Origin: Alphaproteobacteria bacterium
GTDB taxonomy: Bacteria; Pseudomonadota; Alphaproteobacteria; UBA6184
Length of the DNA: 22,744 nucleotides
Reading direction: 5' to 3'
Assembly: GCA_030433125.1 (NCBI GenBank)
Contig: JAUIKZ010000011.1
Span: 1-22,744 of the forward strand
A program made the translations under genes and the position numbers. The notes under the pieces were generated by a model. That model was given only the letters and a program-made list of their open reading frames with translations. It was not told the DNA's origin and did no database searches. Below, piece by piece: positions 6,409 through 13,792 of this stretch. Position 1 is the stretch's first letter; each line of letters begins with the position of its first letter.

Positions 6409-9400
6409 TTATTCTGATGACGGCTCCCCGCTGCGTGCGCGCCAGTTTTCCCGGGCCATGAGGGCGGCGGGGGTTACAAATAATGTAAGCGCCGAGGCGA
6501 AGAACACACCATACACAATGCAGGTGGCCAGTGGTTTCCAAAACTGCGTGAAGGGCGCACCCACTGAAATATCCAGGTTCACAAAATCAATATTGACGCC
6601 ATACATGATAGGCAGCAGCCCTAATATAACGGTGATTTGGGTGAGCAAAATGGGCCGCAACCGCTGGGCGCATGTAAACAAAATGGCCTCGCGTTTGTTG
6701 GCTGTTTCGGGGGCCACTTGGTCGTAGGTGTCGATCATAATGATGTTGTTGCTCACAATAATGCCGGCCAAAGAGATGATGCCCACACCGCACATGACAA
6801 TGCTGAAAGGTACTTGATGAAGGCTCAGGCCAATGAACACGCCAATGGTGGACATAACCACCGAGCTTAGTACCAGCCCCGCGCTGAAAAAGCTGTTAAA
6901 CTGCATGAGCAGCACCAGCAACACCATGAATATGGCCAGGCCAAAGGCGCCCCCTAAAAATTCCCCCGCTTCTTTTTGGTCTTTGTCGTCGCCATCAAAC
7001 TTCACCTTTAAGCCGGGGAGGGTGGCCTCGAGTGCGGCTGCATAGGCCTTGAGGCTATCTGTTTTGTCTTGTGCAAAATGGCCCGGCGCTACATCTGCTT
7101 GGATGGTAATGGTGCGCTGCCCATCGATGTGGTTGATGGTGCCTACCTTCTGCTGCGGGGTGATGGTGGCAAAGTTGCTAAGGGGGATCAGGCCTTGGGC
7201 TGTGCGCACACGGAAGTGTTTCAGGCTGTCGAGGTTGCGTTCTTCGGTGGGAAAACGGGCATATACATCAAGCTCTTCGCGGGCGCCTTCTGGGCGTACG
7301 GTGCCCATTTTTAGGCCGGTGGTTAAAAAGCGTAGCATGCTTCCCACCACTTGCACGGTGGCGCCATATTTGGCGGCCTTTACGCGGTCGATTTGCACAT
7401 TCCACTGCATGCCGGGTAAGAAGCGGTTGTCTTCTAGGTCTACTATGCCGGGCAGGTTGCGCAGATGGGACACAATGCTTTCCGCCCCTTGTTCGAGGGT
7501 GTTACGATTAGAAGAGGCCACGCGCACTTTGATGGGCTTGCCCCGGGGCGGGCCGCTTCGCTCCACTTCGATGTCTAACTTAATAGCCGGGATGTGGGCT
7601 ACTTTTTCGCGGAAGTCCCCCAAAATGGCGGCGGCAGGTCGGCGTTTTTGCCAATCGATAAATTCAATGAACAAATGCCCGACAGTGTCGTTGGGGCCGC
7701 TAGAGCCTCCAAAGCCGCCCCCTCCTTGGCGTTGAGTGAAGGTGGTGGCGTAGAGGGTTTTGATTTCGGGCATGGTCATGAGATGGTGTTCCACCTGTTT
7801 TACCATGGCATCACGTTCTGCCAGTGAGAGGCTGCCGCGGGCCCGCACAGCAATCCGCGCTTGCTCGGGCTCGCTATCGGGGAAAAACACCACGCCCGGA
7901 GACACTTGGGTGTAAATGAAAAGCACGGCTACCATTAAGGCGGCGGCCCCGCCCATAACGCGCCAGGGGTAGTTAAGGGCGTGCTGCAAGGCGGCCACAT
8001 ATTTTCCGGTGAAGCCTTTAATGTTTTCAAGGTTAGTGGGTGCAAGGGGGGCTGAGCTCGTGTTTTCCACGGCGGCTGCAGATGTTTTCTTGCTGAATAA
8101 GGCGCCCAATGTAGGAATGAAAAACAGGGCCATGGCAAAGGAGCCAGCGAGGGTGGCAATAAGGGTGATAGGCATAAACTTCATGAACTCGCCCACCACG
8201 CCGGGCCACACTAACAAGGGCATGAACACAATTATTATGGTGCCGATGGAGGTTAGCACGGGGATAGCCATGCGATGGGAGGCTTCGCGGTAGGCCTGTT
8301 TTGGTGGGACGCCTTCTTCCATTCGGCGTTCGGCATATTCCACCACTATAATGGCGCCGTCTACCAACATGCCCACCGCCAGAATAAGGCTAAAAAGCAC
8401 AATCATGTTGAGGGTAAGACCCAGGTAAGACAAGATCAGAATGCCCGCCAAAAAGGCTCCCGGCACTGCCAGCCCCACAAACACCGAGGGGCGCCACCCC
8501 ATGGAGTAAACAATGATGGCCATCACCAGAATGAGCGCTAAAATGAGGCCGTTTTGCAGGTCAGAGAGCATGGTGCGAATTTGCTCCGTTTGGTCTTGCG
8601 AGTAGTTGACTTTCACCTCACGGGGCCACTGGGGCATTTTTTGCGCTTCGGCCATGAGGGCCTTCACTTTTTCAACGGTAGCGATAATGTTTTCCCCACC
8701 GCGTTTGGTGATTTCCAGCGCCATGGCACGCCGGCCCCAGTCACGGGCCACACTGGTGGCATCTTTATATTTTTTTGAAATACGGGCCACGTCTTTAAAG
8801 GTGAGGGATTTCTCGCTGTCTTGAATAATGGGGAGATCCATTAAGTCTTCAATTGTGCTTACTAAGCCGGGTATTTTAATGGGGAAGACACCCTTTTGGT
8901 AGTCCATGTTACCGCTGGTGATCATTTTGTTGTTTTGGTTGAAGAGGGTGATCACTTGGTCAAGGGGCAGGGCATATGTTTCCAGCACATGGGGGGAGAG
9001 GGTAACTTGCACCATTTCTTCCCGTTCACCGCGGATTCTTACCTCCAGCACTTCGGAGACCCGGCCTTCAATTTCATCTTTAAGTTCCTTAGCCATGTTA
9101 ACCAACACCTGCTCTGCCACGTCCCCCGACAGCTTGACGGTTAAAACGGGAAAGTTGCTGGTGCTAATTTCCATAATTTGGGGCTCGCGCAGATCTTGCG
9201 GGAGGTCGGCTTTGGCCGCATCAACCTTATCACGCACATTGTCTTTTGCGGTTTTAATATCGGAGCCGGCTTCAAATTCTAGGGTGAGGTGGGCCCCGCC
9301 CTCAAAAGCCTTCCCGCGCATTTCTTTTAAGCCCTCGATGGAGCGCACTTGCTTTTGTACGGGTTTGAGGAGAATGCTTTCGGCATCTTCCGGCGAAATT

Positions 9401-9561
9401 CCCTCATAGGGCATGTTCACTAGCACAACGGGTATTTTAATGTCGGGGAATGATTCTTTCGGCACGCGGATGTAAGAGAGTGACCCTAGGGTGAGAATCA
9501 TAGCCAACAGCGTAAGGGTTACGCGGTTGTTTTTAAGGAAGAAGTCGATGAGCTTTTTCAT
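6409..9561 (-). CDS. RND-family efflux pump, inner-membrane permease
   Basis: A 1050-aa proton-driven RND transporter, the usual length for AcrB/MexB-type proteins. It has an N-terminal TM helix (about 10-30), a first periplasmic porter domain (about 35-330), a TM block (about 335-490), a second TM helix near 537-553 and a second porter domain (to about 865). A final TM block follows (about 870-1040). The TM4 motif reads ILAVGMLVDGAIIVVE, so Asp401 is present but the second Asp of the AcrB Asp-Asp pair is Gly402. The TM10 segment is SLAGIIVSNNIIMID, with no Lys at the AcrB relay position. A Gly-rich loop occurs at 611-624. A GGGGAG Shine-Dalgarno sits inside the end of the adaptor gene, whose stop is 3 bp upstream. 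Substrate not predictable; a multidrug role is an inference. Confidence 0.92.
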   Translation of the reverse strand: MKKLIDFFLKNNRVTLTLLAMILTLGSLSYIRVPKESFPDIKIPVVLVNMPYEGISPEDAESILLKPVQKQVRSIEGLKEMRGKAFEGGAHLTLEFEAGSDIKTAKDNVRDKVDAAKADLPQDLREPQIMEISTSNFPVLTVKLSGDVAEQVLVNMAKELKDEIEGRVSEVLEVRIRGEREEMVQVTLSPHVLETYALPLDQVITLFNQNNKMITSGNMDYQKGVFPIKIPGLVSTIEDLMDLPIIQDSEKSLTFKDVARISKKYKDATSVARDWGRRAMALEITKRGGENIIATVEKVKALMAEAQKMPQWPREVKVNYSQDQTEQIRTMLSDLQNGLILALILVMAIIVYSMGWRPSVFVGLAVPGAFLAGILILSYLGLTLNMIVLFSLILAVGMLVDGAIIVVEYAERRMEEGVPPKQAYREASHRMAIPVLTSIGTIIIVFMPLLVWPGVVGEFMKFMPITLIATLAGSFAMALFFIPTLGALFSKKTSAAAVENTSSAPLAPTNLENIKGFTGKYVAALQHALNYPWRVMGGAAALMVAVLFIYTQVSPGVVFFPDSEPEQARIAVRARGSLSLAERDAMVKQVEHHLMTMPEIKTLYATTFTQRQGGGGFGGSSGPNDTVGHLFIEFIDWQKRRPAAAILGDFREKVAHIPAIKLDIEVERSGPPRGKPIKVRVASSNRNTLEQGAESIVSHLRNLPGIVDLEDNRFLPGMQWNVQIDRVKAAKYGATVQVVGSMLRFLTTGLKMGTVRPEGAREELDVYARFPTEERNLDSLKHFRVRTAQGLIPLSNFATITPQQKVGTINHIDGQRTITIQADVAPGHFAQDKTDSLKAYAAALEATLPGLKVKFDGDDKDQKEAGEFLGGAFGLAIFMVLLVLLMQFNSFFSAGLVLSSVVMSTIGVFIGLSLHQVPFSIVMCGVGIISLAGIIVSNNIIMIDTYDQVAPETANKREAILFTCAQRLRPILLTQITVILGLLPIMYGVNIDFVNLDISVGAPFTQFWKPLATCIVYGVFFASALTLFVTPAALMARENWRARSGEPSSE

Positions 9562-9564
9562 GGG

Positions 9565-10626
9565 TTAGCTCCCCTGTGGGTTAAGTTCTTTGGTTTGCAC
9601 CTCTTCCCCTATTTCTACAAAATCGGCGCCGTAAGCAATGAGGCGTATTTTGTTGGGAAGGCCTGTCACCCAAATGAGGTTGCCTTCGCTCATCACATAA
9701 GTTGTAGGGTGGAACACAACTTTGTTGGCGTCGTTCACCACTTTTACCCCCATGCGGCCTTTATCATCAAGCGTAAGTGACGAGGGCGCAATTTTGTAGA
9801 TAGGGCGTTTCGGCGTGGGGAGAGACACCTCTGCCGTGATGCCGTCGGGGAGGGCTTCATCCTCGTTGTCCACAGTTATTTCCAATTCGTAGCTGCGGGT
9901 TTTGGGGTCGGCACTGCGGCTCATGAAGGTGACGAGGCCCTCTTTAATCACCCCATTTTGAAAGGTGACGGCGGCCGTTTGCCCTTGCTTAATGTCGCTA
10001 TAATTTTTTTCGGCGAGGTTTACAATCACTTTGAGGGTTTTGAGGTCCGCAAAGGAAATGACGGGTTCGCCGCCGCGGAGTTTGTTCCCAATGTCGGTAT
10101 GATGTTTCAGCACAACGCCATCGAAAGGGGCGACAATTTTGGTGTTGTTAAAGTCAGTTTGAATACGGCTATGGGCGGCCTCAGCCGACTCCAGATTTGT
10201 TTTAGCCTGCATGAAACTGAGCTCGGAACTGAAGTTTTTAGCTTTCAACTCTTTTTCGATGTCAAAGCGCTTTTTCGCCTCTGTTAGCCTTGCTTGGGCT
10301 TCTTGCAGGGCCTCATCGCGGTCTTCGATACTGAGGGTGGCGAGCACTGTTCCTTTGTTAACACGGGCCCCTTGTTTGATGTCAAAACTTAAAATTTCGC
10401 CTTTTGTTTCGGCATTTAATTTCACGATGGAGTGAGCTTTGGCATAACCATGCAGGGTGAGCAGGGGGTTAAGGTGCTGCACGTCCATAGTGTTAACGGC
10501 GACAGTGTACACCTCTTGCGGGGGCGTTTTGGCCCCGCCAGCATTGTAATAATGTGTGCCCACTTTATAACCTAAGATAGCGCCAATGAGGGCTAACCCC
10601 CATAAAAATTTATTTTTTACAGTCAT
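9565..10626 (-). CDS. Periplasmic adaptor subunit (membrane fusion protein) of the RND pump
   Basis: A 353-aa adaptor that would bridge the RND pump to an outer-membrane channel. An uncleaved N-terminal TM anchor (about residues 6-22) is followed by the first half of a lipoyl domain (VKLNAETKGEILSFDIKQGARVNKGTVLATL, about 68-97). An alpha-helical hairpin comes next (about 105-165, rich in E/A/K), then the second lipoyl half (TKIVAPFDGVVLKHHTDIGNKLRGGEPVISFA) and beta-barrel and membrane-proximal domains. No lipobox is present. The gene is upstream of and nearly touching the pump gene, as in typical adaptor-pump operons. No TolC-like gene follows, so the channel must be encoded elsewhere. An AAGGA site lies about 10 nt before the ATG. 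Confidence 0.9.
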   Translation of the reverse strand: MTVKNKFLWGLALIGAILGYKVGTHYYNAGGAKTPPQEVYTVAVNTMDVQHLNPLLTLHGYAKAHSIVKLNAETKGEILSFDIKQGARVNKGTVLATLSIEDRDEALQEAQARLTEAKKRFDIEKELKAKNFSSELSFMQAKTNLESAEAAHSRIQTDFNNTKIVAPFDGVVLKHHTDIGNKLRGGEPVISFADLKTLKVIVNLAEKNYSDIKQGQTAAVTFQNGVIKEGLVTFMSRSADPKTRSYELEITVDNEDEALPDGITAEVSLPTPKRPIYKIAPSSLTLDDKGRMGVKVVNDANKVVFHPTTYVMSEGNLIWVTGLPNKIRLIAYGADFVEIGEEVQTKELNPQGS

Positions 10627-10659
10627 GCCGTGCGTGTCCTTTAGTTCGTTTTGTTTAGT

Positions 10660-12135
10660 CTACAAGGGGGCTTTTAAACGTGGCGCCCGAATGTTTTGTT
10701 GAATCACGATGAGTCGACTTAATATTACGCCACAAATGGTGCCGATAACAGCTAAAAATATGTCGTCATGATTAATGGCGATTTTGGTACCTAAAAAGCT
10801 AAGGTAGGCGGACAATACAAACCCCCAGCCAAACGGGATTTCTGCAAAAATGTGTTGGTTGTGCATGTGAGGATCATGACACACAATATTGCGCAAGTAA
10901 ATGCCGCCCGCGCCCGTGATAGCCGCAAACACACCGCCCCATAACCATAGGGGGTCAAGCTGTATCACCACGCTCATAAACACACCGCCGATGGTGAAGG
11001 CCGCCAGCCCAATGGCATCAAAAATTTCAATCATCACCTGATAAAAGCGGACACGGCGACGGGACCGGATGTTTTCTTCCATATGGTGGAGCGTTGTTTC
11101 CGCCACCGACAAGGCGTAGCCGATAAACACCACCGTCAGCACCACGCCAATGTACGTAGGGGAGCTAATGAGGGTGTTGGGGGTTTTGCCTAAAATAATG
11201 TCGCGGAGCACCATGCCACCTAAAGGCGGCAGTGCAGATAGTACGATAGCGTTCATAAGGGTGGCGCGCGCCATGTAGGCCACCAGAAAGCCTGAGAGAG
11301 CAAAAGCCAACACGCCAATGAAGTCAATGACCCAAAACCAAGGCTGGTTCACCGTTTGCAGCATCATCACGGGGAGCAGGTATTGCCGGGCGATGTCATT
11401 GCGGTTTTCTAGGCGGGTTTGTTTTTCAATCACTTGGTTAAAAGAGTTCACCACCTCTTGGGGCACCTGTTTTGCAAAATATAAATGAACCGGCGTTTTA
11501 AAATGTAACAGCGATTCGTAAACAGTATCAAGCTGGCCTGTTTGCCACAACAAATGGGCTCCCACCACGCGGTCGGCCACAAAGGCATCTGTGTCGCCTT
11601 TTAGAAGGCTGGTGAGGTTTGCCACGTCCGTTTGGTTGAAGGTAAACTTGTTGCGCAACGCTTCATTTTGCAGTAGATCGTTCAGGGTTTGGCTTGCGTA
11701 GAGTGCGCCTTTTTTGGCGCTAAGCCTTAACATATTGTTTTCTATTTTGTGTTGCAAAAGGTCTATGTTGTGAATGTAGCTTTCCAAGATTTTATCACGG
11801 TTGATGAAGATGCTGTTGACCTCTTGCCGGTAGGGCTTTGAAAACTGCCCATGCTTTGCACGCTCTTCGGAATGAGTTACTGCCATCATGAGGTCAATTT
11901 GGTTATTGCCAAGCGCTTGCAGCTGCTTATCAAAGGGCATTTTAACAAACTCTAGGGAGTGGCCGGCCTCATGGGCATAGTGGCGGAGCAACTCAACGTC
12001 AAACCCTTTGGGGTTAACGAGATTGGGAAAGCCTTGTGCCATTTGATAGGGCGCACGCGGGTACCACCCCACGCGAAGCTTTTGGGCGTGCAAGCCTGAA
12101 AGTAGTAAAATTAAAGTAAGAATTACTCTCTTCAT
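10660..12135 (-). CDS. Solute-binding domain fused to a TRIC/UPF0126 membrane channel
   Basis: A 491-aa two-part protein. Residues 1-17 are a signal-like hydrophobic segment (MKRVILTLILLLSGLHA). Residues about 18-255 form a bacterial extracellular solute-binding domain of family 3 type: KLRVGWYPRAPYQ, GFDVELLRHYA, GNNQIDLMMAVTHSEERA, LLKGDTDAFVADRV. Residues about 268-480 carry two tandem UPF0126/TRIC repeats: DFIGVLAFALSGFLVAYMAR...GGMVLRDIILGKTP, and DAIGLAAFTIGGVF...ITGAGGIYLRNIVC. The repeats give about seven TM helices. Known UPF0126 proteins include TRIC-type cation channels and glycine transporters; the fused receptor suggests ligand-gated or ligand-delivered transport. A GAG just before the ATG is a weak ribosome site. 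The gene is 34 bp downstream of nothing co-directional, so it is probably its own unit ahead of the RND genes. Confidence 0.85.
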   Translation of the reverse strand: MKRVILTLILLLSGLHAQKLRVGWYPRAPYQMAQGFPNLVNPKGFDVELLRHYAHEAGHSLEFVKMPFDKQLQALGNNQIDLMMAVTHSEERAKHGQFSKPYRQEVNSIFINRDKILESYIHNIDLLQHKIENNMLRLSAKKGALYASQTLNDLLQNEALRNKFTFNQTDVANLTSLLKGDTDAFVADRVVGAHLLWQTGQLDTVYESLLHFKTPVHLYFAKQVPQEVVNSFNQVIEKQTRLENRNDIARQYLLPVMMLQTVNQPWFWVIDFIGVLAFALSGFLVAYMARATLMNAIVLSALPPLGGMVLRDIILGKTPNTLISSPTYIGVVLTVVFIGYALSVAETTLHHMEENIRSRRRVRFYQVMIEIFDAIGLAAFTIGGVFMSVVIQLDPLWLWGGVFAAITGAGGIYLRNIVCHDPHMHNQHIFAEIPFGWGFVLSAYLSFLGTKIAINHDDIFLAVIGTICGVILSRLIVIQQNIRAPRLKAPL

Positions 12136-12316
12136 CTCGTGTCATTTTGCTAAATTTTACAATATAAATATTAATATTTTCTTACTAGTACATAGGCCGG
12201 TAAAGTGTCTTTAGTCAAAATATTCATATGTAACATACACGCGTTAAACGTTTATTAATCAGTGTGCGTTAATCTATATTTAGCTCAGGTAGCGAATGTT
12301 AATAAGGAGAAGAGCT

Positions 12317-12805
12317 ATGAAAAATATTTTGTTAAAAAGCTTTGTGTTTATGAGTTTGGTAGGATTAAATATGGCGGCTGAGGCCTCGCTGCCAGTATCG
12401 GGAGAAGCTAAAGAGGCTGCCACAACAGAAGCTAAGTCTGGGGAAAAGCTGCAAATTACACCTGAGGTAATCATTCGTGCGTTGGGTAAAAAAGCCTCTG
12501 AACATGCTCTTGAAGAGTTTGAACACCACATGGAGAAAATGGATTTTAACTCGGCGATGAATTGTATAGTGCCAGCCCTTATGTTTTTGGGGGTGCCTAT
12601 TAAACGGACTGCTGATGGCTCTATTGCTATTCAAAATGTGCCTGAGCTTCAGTTGATGTTAAGGTTGGGGCAGGCTATGGGTCACATTGAATTTGTAGAG
12701 CGCATGAAAGAAAAAATGGACAAAGAAAAAGAAGAGAAAGAGGCGGAAGAAGAAGCTGCCGACAAAAGGCGTAAAACTGAGCTTCACCACATGATGTATT
12801 GCTAG
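12317..12805 (+). CDS. Small secreted charged protein, unknown function
   Basis: I do not recognise this 162-aa protein. I start it at 12317 because AAGGAG (12304-12309) sits 7 nt upstream; an in-frame ATG at 12296 has no ribosome site and would precede the signal peptide by seven residues. Residues 1-22 (MKNILLKSFVFMSLVGLNMAAEA) form a signal peptide with a likely cut after AEA. The middle is helical with a short hydrophobic stretch (CIVPALMFLGVPI). Residues about 120-155 are almost all Lys/Glu/Asp/Arg (MKEKMDKEKEEKEAEEEAA), a single-helix or coiled-coil candidate, ending HHMMYC with a terminal cysteine. It converges on the PAAR-like gene and shares a terminator with it. A periplasmic or secreted role is inferred only from the signal peptide. 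Confidence 0.75.
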   Translation: MKNILLKSFVFMSLVGLNMAAEASLPVSGEAKEAATTEAKSGEKLQITPEVIIRALGKKASEHALEEFEHHMEKMDFNSAMNCIVPALMFLGVPIKRTADGSIAIQNVPELQLMLRLGQAMGHIEFVERMKEKMDKEKEEKEAEEEAADKRRKTELHHMMYC

Positions 12806-12823
12806 GGTGATGCCAGCTCTGTA

Positions 12824-12857
12824 GGAGAGGGGGGGAGGTAACGGCCTCTCCTTTCTT
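12824..12857 (+). terminator. Hairpin terminator after the secreted-protein gene
   Basis: GGAGAGG (12824-12830) pairs with CCTCTCC (12845-12851), or alternatively GGGGAGG just before the TAACGG loop pairs with it using one wobble. TTTCTT follows at 12852-12857. It lies 18 bp past the stop of the rightward gene and abuts the 3' end of the convergent PAAR-like gene. Confidence 0.65.
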
Positions 12858-13245
12858 ACTTTACGGTGGAGGTGAACTGGCCAGGCATATTGATTTGAAT
12901 CATCCCGCCCCAGTTGCACATAAGGGTGGAGCTGTTATTTAAGGCGGGGCCGGGGCCCACGATGGTGGTGGCGGCTGTAGGGATCCAGGGCGCGGTTGTC
13001 ATAGGAATGCACGGCATAGGGGTTAACACACCCATGGCGGCGGCGGTAGCGGCAGCTACTTGGGGGTTGGCCAGGCTCATACACGTGCCAAAGGGCATCA
13101 CATTCACCATGGGTTTGTTATCCATAATGTTAGCGGCTGGTTTGCCGGAGCTCATGACGCGGCTTTGCGGCAGAACCATTAGGCTGCTGGGGGCGGCCCC
13201 AAAACTGCATTTGCACATGGCTCCCATTGTTACATGTTGCCCCAA
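12856..13245 (-). CDS. PAAR-like protein of the DUF4280 family
   Basis: A 129-aa protein with the full DUF4280 pattern: GAMCKCSFG near the N-terminus, SSLMVLPQSRV, a GKPAANIMDNKPMVNVMPFGTC block, SLANPQVAAATAAAMGVLTPMPC, and ALNNSSTLMCNWGGMIQINMPGQ at the end. Cysteines are at 11, 13, 55, 79 and 110; by analogy with PAAR proteins some may bind a metal. DUF4280 proteins are PAAR-like and are thought to cap the spike of contractile injection systems or to deliver fused effectors; this one is the bare domain. The start is TTG at 13245, chosen because AAGGAG (13252-13257) lies 6 nt upstream and no ATG fits the N-terminus better. No other injection-system gene is visible here. Confidence 0.88.
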   Translation of the reverse strand: MGQHVTMGAMCKCSFGAAPSSLMVLPQSRVMSSGKPAANIMDNKPMVNVMPFGTCMSLANPQVAAATAAAMGVLTPMPCIPMTTAPWIPTAATTIVGPGPALNNSSTLMCNWGGMIQINMPGQFTSTVK

Positions 13246-13357
13246 GAGATACTCCTTTTCAGGTATGATGAAGGAGAAGCGGTTAATGAATCCTTAATAA
13301 CGCAGGAGGATATAAGTCAAAATCTTATAGAAAACGAAATCTTAATAAAAAATTAAC

Positions 13358-13386
13358 TTGATATTAACTGCCACATGGTATACATA
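13358..13386 (+). promoter_or_regulatory. Promoter of tRNA-Glu
   Basis: TTGATA (13358-13363) is followed by a TATACATA block: TATACA at 13379 (15-bp spacer) or TACATA at 13381 (17-bp spacer). Initiation near 13391 would give a leader of only a few bases before the tRNA at 13397. Confidence 0.5.
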
Positions 13387-13396
13387 GTTCTCAGAT

Positions 13397-13472
13397 GACC
13401 CCATCGTCTAACTGGTTAGGACAACACCCTTTCAAGGTGTAAATACGGGTTCGAGTCCCGTTGGGGTTGCCA
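13397..13472 (+). tRNA. tRNA-Glu (anticodon TTC)
   Basis: A 76-nt gene with encoded CCA. The acceptor GACCCCA pairs with TGGGGTT, with a G-U closing pair. The anticodon stem ACACC/GGTGT holds the loop CTTTCAA, giving anticodon TTC. The T arm is ACGGG-TTCGAGT-CCCGT. The D arm CGTCTAACTGGTTAGGACA is the usual glutamate form. It stands alone with its own promoter. Confidence 0.96.
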
Positions 13473-13792
13473 CTTTCGAAAACTCCCCCATTTCTAGTTG
13501 TGATTTGGTCTTAGCCCAAACTCTATGCGCAAAGATTATTTTTGCCATCACCCTGCGGGGGCTGCCTCCGCGGGGATGACAAAACCGGGGGCATGATAGG
13601 ATCACAAGTGGTTAGAATGAACCTCCCAGCCATGGGCATCAAACACTAGTTTTCCAGCGTTTTTTCAGCACCCTTGTGTTTTTCATGCGTAGGCCTTGGG
13701 GCTACACGCGTATTGATTTGCACTATTTTGATACTAATGAATCACATATTGAAAAGCCTCCCTTAAATTCTCTCACGACAGAAATATCTGAT
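13473..13792. other. Non-coding stretch between tRNA-Glu and hemW
   Basis: This 320-bp gap contains no convincing gene. The only clear structure is a REP-like palindrome at 13544-13580. A possible short frame from GTG at 13676 has no ribosome site and runs into the antisense of hemW, so I do not call it. Confidence 0.6.
13544..13580. repeat. REP-like imperfect palindrome
   Basis: The left arm GCCATC-A-CCC-T-GCGG pairs with the right arm CCGC-GGG-GATGAC across a short centre. Its minus-strand form begins GTCATCCCCGCGGAGGC, which resembles the GTCATCCCCGC...GCGGGG extragenic palindromes found scattered in many proteobacterial genomes. Only one copy is visible here. Placed 72 bp after tRNA-Glu, it could also help end that transcript. 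Confidence 0.5.

Noticed and set aside
8906..9409. Long antisense frame inside the RND pump gene
   Set aside because: It is a mirror of a well-supported coding gene, with arginine/serine-rich shadow composition.
12296..12316. Upstream ATG as start of the 162-aa secreted protein
   Set aside because: It has no ribosome site, while AAGGAG is well placed for the ATG at 12317, which also gives a clean signal peptide.
13304..13309. AGGAGG as a ribosome binding site
   Set aside because: No start codon follows at a usable distance; the next codons run quickly into stops.
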